DNA of 64,000 nucleotides from Streptomyces sp. NBC_00523 (GCF_036346615.1 NZ_CP107836.1:6572001-6636000); one strand, 5' to 3'; positions 15,467 through 25,241 are shown, counted from the first letter of the stretch. The notes: generated from the sequence alone by a model not told the origin. Numbers and translations are program-made.

Positions 15467-16489
15467 ATGGCTGACACAGCACCTCCGCTGCCGCGCGAAA
15501 AGCGGCGAACGCGGCGAAAGCGGGCCGATGAGCCCGCCCCGCCGCCCGGCCCGGCCCTCGCCGCCCCGCACCGGCTCACACTCGGACAGCGCCTCAAACG
15601 CGACCGGGTGATGCTGCTGCTCACCCTGCCCGGCCTGCTCTACTTCATCGTCTTCCACTACGTGCCGCTGCTCGGCTACGTGGTGGCGTTCCAGGACTAC
15701 CAGCCGTACCTCGGCTACATGCACAGCGTCTGGGTGGGCTTCGCCAACTTCACCGCCGCGTTCAGCGAACCGGCCTTCTGGACCGCGACCTTCAACACCC
15801 TGGAGATCGCCCTCGTCCAGCTGGTGTTCTTCTTCCCGGTGCCCATCGCCCTGGCCCTGCTGCTCAACAGCATCGCCAGCGACCGCATCCGGCGCTTCGT
15901 GCAGAGCGTGGTCTATCTGCCGCACTTCATCGGCTGGGTCATCATCGTCTCGATCTTCCAGCAGATCCTGGGCGGCGCGGGCGTCCTGCCCGACTTCCTC
16001 GGCAGCATGGGCCTGCCCCGCTACGACATGATGAGCGACCCGGACGCCTTCCCCTGGCTGCTCACCCTCCAGGTTGCCTGGAAGGACGCCGGCTGGGGCA
16101 CGATCATCATCCTCGCCGCCCTCCTCAACATCGACCGGCAGCAGTACGAGGCCGCCGCGATCGACGGAGCCGGACCCCGGCGCAGGCTGTGGCACGTGAC
16201 GCTGCCGGGCATCGCGCCCGTGCTCATCCTGCTGCTCATCCTCAACCTCGGGCAGATCCTCTCCGTCGGCTTCGAGCAGATCCTGCTCCAGCGCGACGCG
16301 GTCGGACCGGACGCCGGCGAGGTGCTCGACACCTACGTCTACTACCACGGCATCAAGGACAACGACTGGGGCGTCGCCGCCGCCGTCGGACTCGTCAAGG
16401 CGGTCATCGGCACCGCACTCGTGCTGGGCGCCAACAAGTTCGCCCACCGACTCGGCCACGAAGGGGTGTACCGCGGTGCTGACCGCTGA
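15467..16489 (+). CDS. CUT1 ABC sugar permease, LplB type
   Basis: ATG 15467 is chosen over an upstream TTG because the extra residues fall on the promoter; AGGA lies about 10 bases before it. The 340-residue protein has a basic N-terminus and about six membrane helices starting near LLLTLPGLLYFIVFHYVPLLGYV. The EAA loop that docks the ATPase is YEAAAIDGAGPRRRLWHVTLP. LplB-type permeases import complex oligosaccharides. Its end overlaps the second permease gene by 14 bases. No ATPase gene is near; Streptomyces CUT1 systems commonly share MsiK encoded elsewhere. Confidence 0.93.
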   Translation: MADTAPPLPREKRRTRRKRADEPAPPPGPALAAPHRLTLGQRLKRDRVMLLLTLPGLLYFIVFHYVPLLGYVVAFQDYQPYLGYMHSVWVGFANFTAAFSEPAFWTATFNTLEIALVQLVFFFPVPIALALLLNSIASDRIRRFVQSVVYLPHFIGWVIIVSIFQQILGGAGVLPDFLGSMGLPRYDMMSDPDAFPWLLTLQVAWKDAGWGTIIILAALLNIDRQQYEAAAIDGAGPRRRLWHVTLPGIAPVLILLLILNLGQILSVGFEQILLQRDAVGPDAGEVLDTYVYYHGIKDNDWGVAAAVGLVKAVIGTALVLGANKFAHRLGHEGVYRGADR

Positions 16490-17432
16490 GAAGACGCGCG
16501 CCACGGCCCGGACCACCACACCGGCACCCGCGCCCGCCCCCGTACGCAAGTCCGACGGCCGCCCGCCGTGGATGGAGCGCCCGACCCGCATCGGTCGGAC
16601 CGCGAAGGCCGTTGCCGTCGTCGTGGTCGTCCTCGCCGTCGCGTATCCGCTCGTCGGCGTCATCGGGACGAGCTTCGCCTCGCAGACCGACATCATCAAG
16701 AGCTCCGGCCTCGTCCTGTGGCCGGACCACCCCACCCTCGACGCCTACCGCACGATCTTCACCGGCGGCGTCGTCAGCCGGGCCCTCATCGTCTCCGTGG
16801 GCATCACCGTCTTCGGTACCCTCGCCAGTCTGCTCGTCACCGTCGGCATGGCGTACGGGCTCTCCCGCCGCGAGGTCACCGGCTCCCGCTTCATCCTGAT
16901 GACGGCCCTGTTCACCATGCTGTTCAACGCGGGCATCATCCCGAACTTCCTGCTGGTCAAGGGCCTCGGCCTGTACGACACCTACGCGGCGCTCGTCATG
17001 CCCACCCTGGTCAGCGCCTTCAACCTGGTCGTCCTGCGGTCCTTCTTCATGAACCTGCCGGAGGAGCTGTACGACGCGGCCAAGGTGGACGGTGCCGGGG
17101 ACTTCCGCATCCTGGTCCGCGTCGTCCTCCCGCTGTCCAAGGCCGTCCTCGCCGTCATCAGCCTCTTCTACGCGGTGACGTACTGGAACGCCTTCTTCAA
17201 CTCGCTCCTGTACCTCAACGACTCCGACAAGTGGCCGCTGCCCATGGTGCTGCGGACCTACGTCCTCCAGGGCCAGAGCCTCGACTCCGCCTCCGCGGGC
17301 GAAGTGCTCGCCCCGCAGCAGGCCGTGCAGATGGCGGTCCTGGTGATCGCCGTCGTCCCGATCCTCTGCGTCTACCCCTTCCTCCAGCGCTACTTCACCA
17401 AGGGCGTGCTCACCGGCGCCATCAAGGGCTGA
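16476..17432 (+). CDS. CUT1 ABC sugar permease, LplC type
   Basis: GTG 16476 lies inside the end of the first permease gene, indicating coupling. The 318-residue product has about six helices (first near AVAVVVVVLAVAYPLVGVIG) and the EAA loop in LYDAAKVDGAGDFRILVRVVLP. It forms the heterodimeric channel with the preceding LplB-type protein. The C-terminal PFLQRYFTKGVLTGAIKG ending is typical of this subgroup, which usually transports oligosaccharides released by secreted enzymes. Confidence 0.93.
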   Translation: MLTAEKTRATARTTTPAPAPAPVRKSDGRPPWMERPTRIGRTAKAVAVVVVVLAVAYPLVGVIGTSFASQTDIIKSSGLVLWPDHPTLDAYRTIFTGGVVSRALIVSVGITVFGTLASLLVTVGMAYGLSRREVTGSRFILMTALFTMLFNAGIIPNFLLVKGLGLYDTYAALVMPTLVSAFNLVVLRSFFMNLPEELYDAAKVDGAGDFRILVRVVLPLSKAVLAVISLFYAVTYWNAFFNSLLYLNDSDKWPLPMVLRTYVLQGQSLDSASAGEVLAPQQAVQMAVLVIAVVPILCVYPFLQRYFTKGVLTGAIKG

Positions 17433-17480
17433 CCGCCGCCGTCCCCCACTCCTTCCCTTCCCTCTTCCAAGGAGATTCAG

Positions 17481-19154
17481 GTGTCGAGCTCCACCCCCAT
17501 CAACCGCAGAGCACTCTTCCGCCTGGGCGCGGGCGTCGGTCTCGGACTGGCCGCGGCCCCGCTGCTCGCCGCCTGCGGCGACGGCGGCACGACTGCGAAG
17601 GCCGAGGCCAAGAGCGCGTCCCTGCTTCCGCGCAGCGCCGTCCGCAACATCGGGCTCAAGCCCGACCTGGAAGGCACCGCGGCCGGCGTCCCGCAGGGCT
17701 TCTTCAGCTACCCGGCCAAGCCGCTGCGGGCCACGAAGACCACCCCGCTCAAGGGGGCGAAGCCGATCAGCGCCGCCATGGAGACCTTCTCCCCGCCGCC
17801 GCCCTCGCGCGGCAAGAACGCGGCCTGGCAGGAGATCGAGAAGCTGCTCGGCGGCCAGGTGAACATCACGGCCGTCCCCGCCGACGACTACGGCACCAAG
17901 TTCTCCACGATGGTCGCCAGCGACAGCCTGCCCGACCTCTTCATGTACCCGGAGAGCGGCGGCGTCGACAACAAGGCCGCCTTCCTCCAGGCCAAGTGCG
18001 CCGACCTCACCCCGCACCTCGCCGGGGACGCGGTCAAGGACTACCCCAACCTCGCCGCCATCCCGAAGGGCGCCTGGCAGGGCGCGATCTTCGGCGGCAA
18101 GCTCTACGGCATCCCGATCGCCCGCACCGGCACCGCGGGCGCCGGGGTCTACCGCCACGACCTCTTCGAGGAGGTCGGCGTCACCAGCCTGGACCAGATC
18201 ACCGACCTGGACCGCTTCGTCGAGGTCTGCAAGGAGCTGACCCGCCCCAAGGAGGACCGGTACGCCATCATCGCGGGCGTCACCACCATGCTCGCCATGT
18301 CCGCCGGAGCGCCCAACTTCTGGCGGCTGGACGAGAAGACGGGCAAGTTCACCCTCGACCTGGAGACCCCGGAGTACCGCACGGCGGTCGAGACGGCCCG
18401 CACGCTGTACAAGGCCGGCTGCTACTACCCGGGCACCCTCCAGATGTCCGGGGCGCAGAAGGCCCAGTACACGGACATGTTCAAGAACGGCAAGGGCGCG
18501 TACGTCTACGACGGCATGCCCACCTACCTCGCGCCGGGCGTCGGCTACATCGCCGCGATGAAGGCGATCAACAAGAAGTTCGACCCGCGCCCCTTCGTGC
18601 CCGTCGGCAAGGACGCCGTCGCCTGGATGGACAACGTCGCGCTGCAGAACACCCACATCAGCAAGGCCTCCGGGGACCGCGTCAAGGAGATCCTGCGGTT
18701 CGCCGACTTCGCGGCCTCGCCGTTCGGCAGCCTCGAATACACCCTCATCAACTACGGCGTCGAGGGCAAGGACTTCACCCGCGACGACAAGGGCAACCCG
18801 GCGCTCACCAAGCAGGGCACCCAGGACGTCACCGTGCCCTGGAAGTTCGCCGCGTCCGCGGTCCCGGCGATCTTCAGCGCCGACTCCGAGCAGGGCGTGC
18901 GCCACGTCCACGACACCTTCACCAAGATGATCCCGATGATGGTGCCGGACCCCACGCTCCAGTACTCCTCGCCCACCTGGGACTCCAAGAGCGCCGGCAG
19001 CCTCGGCACCCTCAAGGGCGACGTGCTCAAGGACATCATCTCGGGCCGCAAGCCCATGTCGGCCTACGACCAGCTGGTCAAGGACTACCTGGCCAAGGGC
19101 GGCGAGCAGGCCCGCGGCGAGTTCGAGGAAGCCTTCCAGAAGGGGAAGAAGTGA
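17481..19154 (+). CDS. ABC transporter substrate-binding lipoprotein (LplA type)
   Basis: GTG 17481 follows AAGGAG. The 557-residue product has an Arg-Arg signal (NRRALFRLGAG) and a lipobox LLAAC with Cys32, so it is probably membrane-anchored through a lipid. It belongs to the large family-1 solute-binding proteins (about 550 residues) that pair with LplB/LplC permeases. It should capture the oligosaccharide made by the neighbouring secreted enzymes. Its stop overlaps the next start (GTGA at 19151-19154). Confidence 0.92.
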   Translation: MSSSTPINRRALFRLGAGVGLGLAAAPLLAACGDGGTTAKAEAKSASLLPRSAVRNIGLKPDLEGTAAGVPQGFFSYPAKPLRATKTTPLKGAKPISAAMETFSPPPPSRGKNAAWQEIEKLLGGQVNITAVPADDYGTKFSTMVASDSLPDLFMYPESGGVDNKAAFLQAKCADLTPHLAGDAVKDYPNLAAIPKGAWQGAIFGGKLYGIPIARTGTAGAGVYRHDLFEEVGVTSLDQITDLDRFVEVCKELTRPKEDRYAIIAGVTTMLAMSAGAPNFWRLDEKTGKFTLDLETPEYRTAVETARTLYKAGCYYPGTLQMSGAQKAQYTDMFKNGKGAYVYDGMPTYLAPGVGYIAAMKAINKKFDPRPFVPVGKDAVAWMDNVALQNTHISKASGDRVKEILRFADFAASPFGSLEYTLINYGVEGKDFTRDDKGNPALTKQGTQDVTVPWKFAASAVPAIFSADSEQGVRHVHDTFTKMIPMMVPDPTLQYSSPTWDSKSAGSLGTLKGDVLKDIISGRKPMSAYDQLVKDYLAKGGEQARGEFEEAFQKGKK

Positions 19155-20617
19155 CCACCCGACGCTCGGTCCTCGCACTCGGCACCGCCGCCGCGGCGGC
19201 AGCCGTCACGGTCCCCGCCCTCTCCAGCCCGGCCGCCGCCCGGCCGCACGGCTTCCACCCGGAGCCCGGCTCCGACGGCGTCGGCGACCCGCTCTTCCCG
19301 ACCCTCGGCAACGGTGGCTACCAGGTCACCCACTACGACCTGACCTTCGACTTCACCCCGGTGACGTACGACTTCACCGCCACGGTGAGGATCAGCGCCA
19401 GGGCCACCCAGGACCTGTCCGCCTTCAACCTGGACACCGACGGCCACACCATCGACGCCGTCACCGTCGCCGGACGCCCCGCCACCTGGCAGCTCACCCC
19501 CGGCCAGAGCGGCCAGGAACTGACCGTCACCCCGGCCCGCCCGCTCCGCGACCACCAGGCGTTCACCGTCGAGGTCCGCTACCGGGGCAACGGCAAGGCA
19601 CCCCGGCTCGGCCTCACCGGCTGGCGGTTCGGCAGCGACGGCGGGTTCGCCTCGGCCGCCCAGTCCTCCCGCGCCGATACCTTCCTGCCCTGCAACGACA
19701 CCCCCTCCGACAAGGCGACGTGGACCTTCCACATCAGCGCCCCCGAGGGCTACGTCGCCACCGCGAACGGCGAGCTGACGCACCGTACGCCGCGCGCCGA
19801 CGGCTCCACCGTCTGGCACTTCGCCCTCCGCGAGCGCATGGCCACCGAGCTCATCGGCATCGCCGTCGTCAAGGGCACCTACCTGTATGGCAGCAGCCAC
19901 CGCGGCCTGCCCCTGCGGCACATCGTGCCCCGGGGCCAGGAGGACACGTACGCCCCGGTCGTCGCCCGCACCGCCGACCATCTGGCCTGGCTGGAGGCGA
20001 AGTTCGGCCGCTACCCGTTCTCCGTCTACGGGGTGCACATCTACGACGGCTATACCGACGCGCTGGAGAACCAGACGCTGTCCCTCTTCGGTACCAACTG
20101 GTTCAAGCTCAACGCCCAGGGACAGCCCGGTTACGAGACCACCATGGTCCACGAGCTCGTCCACCAGTGGTTCGGCGACTCCGTCACCCCCGACGACTGG
20201 CAGCAGGCCTGGCTCAACGAGGGCCCCGCCGTCTACTACGCCGGTCTGTACGGCGAGGAGCGCGGCTGGTCCGTCCTCAAGGACAAGATGAAGGCCACGT
20301 ACGAGAAGCTCGACGCCGTCCGCGCCGCCGACGGCCCGCCCGGACTGCCCAAGGCGCTCGGCGGCACCAACATCTACGACGGCGGCGCCCTCGTCCTCTA
20401 CGCCCTGAACCAGCGGATCGGCGGGCGCTCCTTCGACACCGTGATGCGCGAGTGGGTGAAGCGCTTCAAGGACTCCACGTACACCTCCGAGCAGTTCATC
20501 CGGCACACCGTCGACACCACCCGCGACCGCTCGCTCGACCCGTTCCTGCGCGACTGGCTCTTCGGGGCCGTCAACCCGCCCATGCCCGGCCACCCCGACT
20601 GGAAGGCCACCGCGTGA
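19151..20617 (+). CDS. secreted M1-family zinc aminopeptidase
   Basis: GTG 19151 overlaps the lipoprotein stop; a much longer open frame upstream is only read-through in the permease region. The 488-residue product has a short Tat-like signal (TTRRSVLALG, cut near AAA-RP at 30). The M1 signature is complete: HELVHQW with His334 and His338, and Glu357 in LNEGPA eighteen residues later. The GAMEN-like exopeptidase loop reads ALENQT near 304-309. It lacks the large C-terminal domain of cytosolic PepN. It would trim peptides outside the cell, fitting a role beside the M60 peptidase in using glycoproteins. Confidence 0.9.
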   Translation: MTTRRSVLALGTAAAAAAVTVPALSSPAAARPHGFHPEPGSDGVGDPLFPTLGNGGYQVTHYDLTFDFTPVTYDFTATVRISARATQDLSAFNLDTDGHTIDAVTVAGRPATWQLTPGQSGQELTVTPARPLRDHQAFTVEVRYRGNGKAPRLGLTGWRFGSDGGFASAAQSSRADTFLPCNDTPSDKATWTFHISAPEGYVATANGELTHRTPRADGSTVWHFALRERMATELIGIAVVKGTYLYGSSHRGLPLRHIVPRGQEDTYAPVVARTADHLAWLEAKFGRYPFSVYGVHIYDGYTDALENQTLSLFGTNWFKLNAQGQPGYETTMVHELVHQWFGDSVTPDDWQQAWLNEGPAVYYAGLYGEERGWSVLKDKMKATYEKLDAVRAADGPPGLPKALGGTNIYDGGALVLYALNQRIGGRSFDTVMREWVKRFKDSTYTSEQFIRHTVDTTRDRSLDPFLRDWLFGAVNPPMPGHPDWKATA

Positions 20618-22806
20618 ACCGCCCCCTGAACGTCGTACGAGCCACCGCCGCGTCCGCCACCGCCGCCCTGCTGACCGCCCTGCTCGCCGCCCCCGCCGTC
20701 GCGGCGCCCGGCACCCGCACCCTGTACGCCGCCCCGGACGGCCGTGGCTCCGCCTGCACCTACGCCCGCCCCTGCACCCTCGACGGCGCCCGCGACCAGG
20801 CCCGCACCGAGCACCGCCGCGCCGTCCGCGTACTCCTCAAGGACGGTACGTACCGGCTCGACGCGCCCCTGAAGCTCGGCGCCGCCGACTCCGGCACCAC
20901 CTGGGCCGCCGCCCCCGGCGCCCACCCCGTCCTCTCCGGCGGCCGGGACCTCACCGGCTGGCGCGAGAACGCCGACGGCACCTGGACCGCCCCCGTCCCC
21001 GCCGGGGTCACCCCGCGCCAGCTCTTCGTGGACGGCCACCGCGCCACCCGCGCCCGGGGCGAGGCGTGCTCCGCCGCCACCTGCGACGCCACCGCCACCG
21101 GCATGACCGGCGCCACCGCGACCGGCATCGACCACTGGGCGCACCCCACGGACGCCGAGGTCGTCATCCGTATCCGCTGGCGCAACTACCACTGCCGGAT
21201 CGCGGGCGTCAGCGGTGACACCCTCACCTTCGCCCAGCCCTGCTGGACCAACTCCGCGAGCGGCACCGACCGCACCGGCCCCGCCTGGGACACCACCGCC
21301 GTCGACTCCACCCGCTACAGCGGGGTCGCGTTCTTCGAGAACGCCGCCGAACTCCTGGACGAGCCGGGCGAGTTCGTGTGGAACTCCGCCGACCGCACCG
21401 TCACCTACCTCCCGCGCGAGGGCGAGAACATGCGCCGCGCGCGGGCCGTCAGCCCGCACACCGAACAGCTGCTCACCGTGGACGGCGCCCACGACCTCAC
21501 GGTCAGCGGCATCGGCTTCGCGTATGCGGCCTACCGGCAGCCCGACACCGACGAGGGCTACGCGGGGATGCAGGCCGGTCTCACCCTGACCGGAGCCACC
21601 GGCCCCGTCGACCACGCGGGCCGCTACTACACCAAACCGGCCGCCGCGCTCACCGTGCGCGGCGGCCGGGGGGTCACCGTCGACTCCGCGCGCTTCATCC
21701 ACCTCGGCGGCGCCGGGGCGGTCCTGGAGGCCGGCACCAAGGACAGCGCCCTCACCCGCTCCACCTTCACCGACCTCTCCTCGGGCGCGGTGTACGTCGG
21801 TGACACCGAGCCCCTGCCGGAGGCCGCGCTCACCGGGGAGCGCAACACCGTCGCGTACAACACGATCAGCCGCACCGGCGTCGAGTACACCGACGCGGTC
21901 GGCATCTGGGCCGGATACGAGGCGGAGCTCACTGTCGACCACAACAGCCTGGACCACCTCCCGTACTCGGCGATCTCCGTCGGCTGGGGCTGGAACCAGC
22001 CCGAGGCGCAGAAGTCCGTGCTCCGGGACAACAAGGTGACGAACAACCGCATCACCGACGTCATGGAGGCCGCCCGGCAGCAGCACGACGGCGGCGCCAT
22101 CTACACCCAGGGCGCCCAGCCGGGCACGGTCGTCGGCGGCAACTACATCAACCGCTCCGCGTACGGCAACACCGAGCGCGACGGCAACGGCATCTACCTG
22201 GACGAGCAGTCCTCGTACATCACCGTCGAGAACAACGTCATCACCCGCATCGGCTACAAGTGGGTGTCCAACTGGGCGGACTACGGCATCCGGAACACCG
22301 CGCGCGGCAACTGGACCGACACCGCCGCCCCCGCCCTCGGCGGCACCGGCTCCGTCATGACCGGCAACCACACCGGCCTCGACCGCCTCCCGGCCGCCGC
22401 CCTGGCCGTCGCCGCCCGCGCCGGAGCCCACGGCGGCCCGGTCGAGCAGCTGCGCACCGACCTCGCCCGCACCGGCACGGCCACCCAGTCCTCGACGGAC
22501 GGCACCGCCACCGCCGCGCTCGCCCTGGACGCCGACACCAACACCGACACCCGCACCCTCGCCGAGGACGGCGCCTGGTGGCAGGCGGACCTCGGGGCCA
22601 CCCGCCACATCCGCCAGGTCGAGGTCTGGAACGACGCCTCCACGACGACGGCCGACTTCGACATCGTCACCGACGACACCACGGTCCACGTCAGCGGCAA
22701 GGCACTCCGCCCCACCGTCGTGGACATGGACAGCCGCACCCGCACGGTCCGGATCGTGAGGACCGGCACGGGCCGGATCGCCCTCTCGCAGGTCCTGATC
22801 CACTGA
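20614..22806 (+). CDS. secreted right-handed parallel beta-helix protein with C-terminal discoidin-like domain
   Basis: GTG 20614 overlaps the M1 stop (GTGA). The 730-residue product has a Sec signal (to about AAPAVAA, 30) and an N-terminal YAAPDGRGSACTYARPC segment typical of parallel beta-helix glycan-active proteins. The helix occupies roughly 50-570 (repeating strands such as VTVDSARFIHLGG, NNRITDVMEAARQQHDGGAIYT). The last 120 residues resemble an F5/8 type C carbohydrate-binding domain (WWQADLGATRHIRQVEVWND). It may be a glycoside hydrolase or lyase; the exact family and substrate are not decidable by eye. It is last in the operon. Confidence 0.85.
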   Translation: MNRPLNVVRATAASATAALLTALLAAPAVAAPGTRTLYAAPDGRGSACTYARPCTLDGARDQARTEHRRAVRVLLKDGTYRLDAPLKLGAADSGTTWAAAPGAHPVLSGGRDLTGWRENADGTWTAPVPAGVTPRQLFVDGHRATRARGEACSAATCDATATGMTGATATGIDHWAHPTDAEVVIRIRWRNYHCRIAGVSGDTLTFAQPCWTNSASGTDRTGPAWDTTAVDSTRYSGVAFFENAAELLDEPGEFVWNSADRTVTYLPREGENMRRARAVSPHTEQLLTVDGAHDLTVSGIGFAYAAYRQPDTDEGYAGMQAGLTLTGATGPVDHAGRYYTKPAAALTVRGGRGVTVDSARFIHLGGAGAVLEAGTKDSALTRSTFTDLSSGAVYVGDTEPLPEAALTGERNTVAYNTISRTGVEYTDAVGIWAGYEAELTVDHNSLDHLPYSAISVGWGWNQPEAQKSVLRDNKVTNNRITDVMEAARQQHDGGAIYTQGAQPGTVVGGNYINRSAYGNTERDGNGIYLDEQSSYITVENNVITRIGYKWVSNWADYGIRNTARGNWTDTAAPALGGTGSVMTGNHTGLDRLPAAALAVAARAGAHGGPVEQLRTDLARTGTATQSSTDGTATAALALDADTNTDTRTLAEDGAWWQADLGATRHIRQVEVWNDASTTTADFDIVTDDTTVHVSGKALRPTVVDMDSRTRTVRIVRTGTGRIALSQVLIH

Positions 22807-22925
22807 GGGTGCCCGCCCGGACACGGAGCGCGTCGCACGGGAAAGCGGTTCGTGACCACCCGATGAAGTGCGGTATTGTTCTCATGCGCGTTCGGCCAAG
22901 GGGAAACCCCAGGTCAGACGGGCAT

Positions 22926-22999
<74 letters not shown>

Positions 23000-23014
23000 C
23001 TGGTGACAGTCGTA

Positions 23015-23058
23015 GATCGAGGGCCGGTTTCGGAGACATCCGAGACCGGCCCTCGATC
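23015..23058 (+). terminator. terminator hairpin after tRNA-Pro
   Basis: A 19-bp stem with one G.U pair (23015-23033 with 23040-23058) and a 6-base loop, followed by GTTTCC. A diverged version of the same hairpin follows the second tRNA-Pro gene. Confidence 0.85.
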
Positions 23059-23092
23059 GTTTCCGTCCGGTTGCCGCACCCGGAACCGGCGG

Positions 23093-24082
23093 TCAGGCGT
23101 TCTGGGCCCGCTGGGCCCGGTCGGCGGCCACCGTGGCCAGCTGTTCGAATTCCGCGGTCCACTCCTCGTCGGAGGAGAGCCCAGGCCCGTATCGGAGTTC
23201 GATGAGGACCGTGCCCACACGGATTGCGGCACGTGCCGTCGTCTCGTCCATGGCGGCATCGTGCGTGGTCGTCGCGGCACGTTGATCGCCGACTTCCGCA
23301 AGGGGGAGTTCGTCCGCCCCGGTGGTCAGGCCCGCCCGGCTCTCCTCGAAAGCCTTCGCGCTCGCCGCCGCGCTGGAGCAGGACCATACCCTGAACACGC
23401 TGCGGACCAGCGTTCCCGAGCTGTCGCGCCCGTAGGCGGAGACGAACCTCCCCTCGGCCCACGAGCAGTTGACGCTCTCGTTCCGGCCGGAACTGACGGA
23501 CCCGTCCCTCTTCCAGTCGCCGGGCATGCTCGCGAGGTCCGGGACGACCCGCCTGACCTCGTCGGCGTTCAGGGTGCGCACGGCGTTGTGGTCGCCGCTC
23601 CGGGACGCCCCGGGAGAGCCGTTCGGTACGAGCAGCTCCACGCCTCCGTACACGGCCAGCACGACCACGGCGACCAGCAGGGCGGCCACCAGGGCGATGA
23701 CGGCCCGCCCGGCCCGGGTGTTGTGCACGGTCAGCGGTCCCAGGGCGATGGAACTGCGTGAGACCCTGCTGCCGCTGATCATCAGGCTGCCCGTGGTCCG
23801 TGTCGAGGGGGCGGTCAGCCGCACGTGCAACTGGTGCGACAGCTCCGGGTCCGCCTCTATCTCCTCCTGGATCGCGGACCTGGCCGAGGCCACCGCGGCG
23901 AGGTCGTCCGGGGCCCGGTCCAGCGTGTCCAGGGCCGTCCGCCCCCGTTCCGTCGCGGCGAGCCGGGCACGCAGGGCCTCGGCGAGCGCGTTTCCCGCTC
24001 CCTGGCCGACGGCGCCCGCCGCCTCGGTCGCCGTCGCGGTGATGATCGCGACGACCATGGCCGCCAACGCGGATGCCTCCAT
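23093..24082 (-). CDS. membrane protein of unknown function
   Basis: ATG 24082 has a GGGGAG site; upstream codons in the frame lack support. The 329-residue product has three parts. Residues 1-90 are an Ala-rich helical region (MEASALAAMVVAIITATATEAAG, then ARLAATERGRTALDTLDRAPDD). One clear transmembrane helix follows (AVIALVAALLVAVVVLAVYGGVELLV, about 128-153). The outer part has two cysteines (NCSWAEG and VWSCSSA), which could form a disulfide in an extracellular domain similar in feel to DUF3558-type sensors. I do not recognise a family. It stands alone on the minus strand near the AraC gene. Confidence 0.6.
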   Translation of the reverse strand: MEASALAAMVVAIITATATEAAGAVGQGAGNALAEALRARLAATERGRTALDTLDRAPDDLAAVASARSAIQEEIEADPELSHQLHVRLTAPSTRTTGSLMISGSRVSRSSIALGPLTVHNTRAGRAVIALVAALLVAVVVLAVYGGVELLVPNGSPGASRSGDHNAVRTLNADEVRRVVPDLASMPGDWKRDGSVSSGRNESVNCSWAEGRFVSAYGRDSSGTLVRSVFRVWSCSSAAASAKAFEESRAGLTTGADELPLAEVGDQRAATTTHDAAMDETTARAAIRVGTVLIELRYGPGLSSDEEWTAEFEQLATVAADRAQRAQNA

Positions 24083-24218
24083 GCGCTCCCCCCGGCTCCG
24101 GTGCCCGGCCCCCGCGAGGCGCCACGCCCGGTTCTCGTCGTCCCCCACGACGTGCGGCGTGGTGGGGGACCAATGTGGCCCGCCCCGGCGCGTCCTGTCT
24201 TTGGCGGACAGCGCGGAG

Positions 24219-25241
24219 TTACGGCGCATTCAGCGCATGCCCGGCCCGGACCTCGCTGGGCGGGACCCCGTAGGCCCTGCGGAAGGCCCGGCTGAAGTCG
24301 GCCGGGTGCCGGAAGCCCCGGCGCAGGGCGATCTCGCCGACCGTGAGGTGCAGCAGGCCGGGCTCGGCCAGGTCGCCGCGGCACCGTTCCAGTCTCCGGC
24401 GCCGGATGGTGGCGGCGACGGACTCCCGCTCGTCGCGGAAGAGGTGGTGAAGGGTCCGTACGGACATGTGGTGATGGGCGGCGACGGCCGCCGGACCCAG
24501 GGACGGGTCATCGAGGTGCTGCTCGATGAAGGCGTCGATCCGGGCGAGGAGCACTGTTCTGCGCGACTCGGCGGGCAGTGCGCGCCGGTCGTCGAGTCGC
24601 GCCGCGAAGAGAGATGTGGCCAGGTCCACCGCGATGGTGCCCAGCCTCGCGAGTTCGGCAGGACCCGCGGTACGGGCGGCCTTCGGCAAGGAGGTCAGAT
24701 ACGGGACCAGCAGTGCGCCGGAGGCGGTCCCGGCCGGCAGCGGCTCGGCCAGCAGGCGGTCGGCGCGGTTCCCGGACAACGGGAGGAGGGCCAGCGGGAG
24801 ACGGAGAAGGGTGATGTGGACGGGGGCACCCGTGTCCACGAAGTCGCAGGCCAGCGGTCTCGAACTGGAGAACAGGGACATGTCGCCCGGCCCGAGGCCG
24901 ACGTCGTTGCGCCCCTGCTCCAAACGGACCCTGCCCTCCCGAACCAGCACCAGGAAGCCGTCCTCGGGGTCCTCCCTGCGGATCTGAGCCGGGGAGCGCC
25001 GCGCGGTCAGAGGGGAGAAGCCGAAGGCCGCGAGTCGGCTGCGGGGGAGTTCCATGGCCTCCGCCCAGCCCCGGAAACGTCGAGCGTGCGGACTCCGGAT
25101 CGAGACGGGCATGACTTCCCGGCCGACCATGTCGCTCCACCAGCCGAACCGGTCGGGGAGCGCGATTTCGTCGGTGTCCACGGTCGCCACGGGCCCCGTC
25201 TCCGCCGGTTCCTTCCCGGGCGTACCCCTGAAGCTTGGCAT
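24219..25241 (-). CDS. AraC-family transcriptional regulator
   Basis: From ATG 25241 the product is 340 residues. GTG codons at 25190 and 25181 are possible starts, since GGAG lies about 10 bases before the first while no good site precedes the ATG. The N-terminal 200 residues are an AraC-binding-like sensor (RFGWWSDMVGREVMPVSI). The C-terminal part has two HTH motifs (LGPAAVAAHHHMSVRTLHHLF and LTVGEIALRRGFRHPADFSRAFRRAYG). Members with this N-domain often control aromatic or amine catabolism. The adjacent aldehyde dehydrogenase remnant may be a relic of its former target. Confidence 0.88.
   Translation of the reverse strand: MPSFRGTPGKEPAETGPVATVDTDEIALPDRFGWWSDMVGREVMPVSIRSPHARRFRGWAEAMELPRSRLAAFGFSPLTARRSPAQIRREDPEDGFLVLVREGRVRLEQGRNDVGLGPGDMSLFSSSRPLACDFVDTGAPVHITLLRLPLALLPLSGNRADRLLAEPLPAGTASGALLVPYLTSLPKAARTAGPAELARLGTIAVDLATSLFAARLDDRRALPAESRRTVLLARIDAFIEQHLDDPSLGPAAVAAHHHMSVRTLHHLFRDERESVAATIRRRRLERCRGDLAEPGLLHLTVGEIALRRGFRHPADFSRAFRRAYGVPPSEVRAGHALNAP

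Noticed and set aside
16568..19150. Plus-strand open frame reading through the permease and lipoprotein genes into the M1 peptidase gene
   Set aside because: Only the part from 19151 has a signal peptide and family motifs; the earlier part is an out-of-frame shadow.
16404..19178. Very long open frame on the minus strand opposite the transporter genes
   Set aside because: It runs antisense to three clear ABC transporter genes, has composition typical of a GC-rich shadow frame and no recognisable domain.
22843..22850. AAGCGGTT upstream of the first tRNA-Pro, matching the LacI core word
   Set aside because: Only the 8-base core is shared, not the 10-base AACCGCTTAC, and the downstream gene is a tRNA. 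A chance match is likely.
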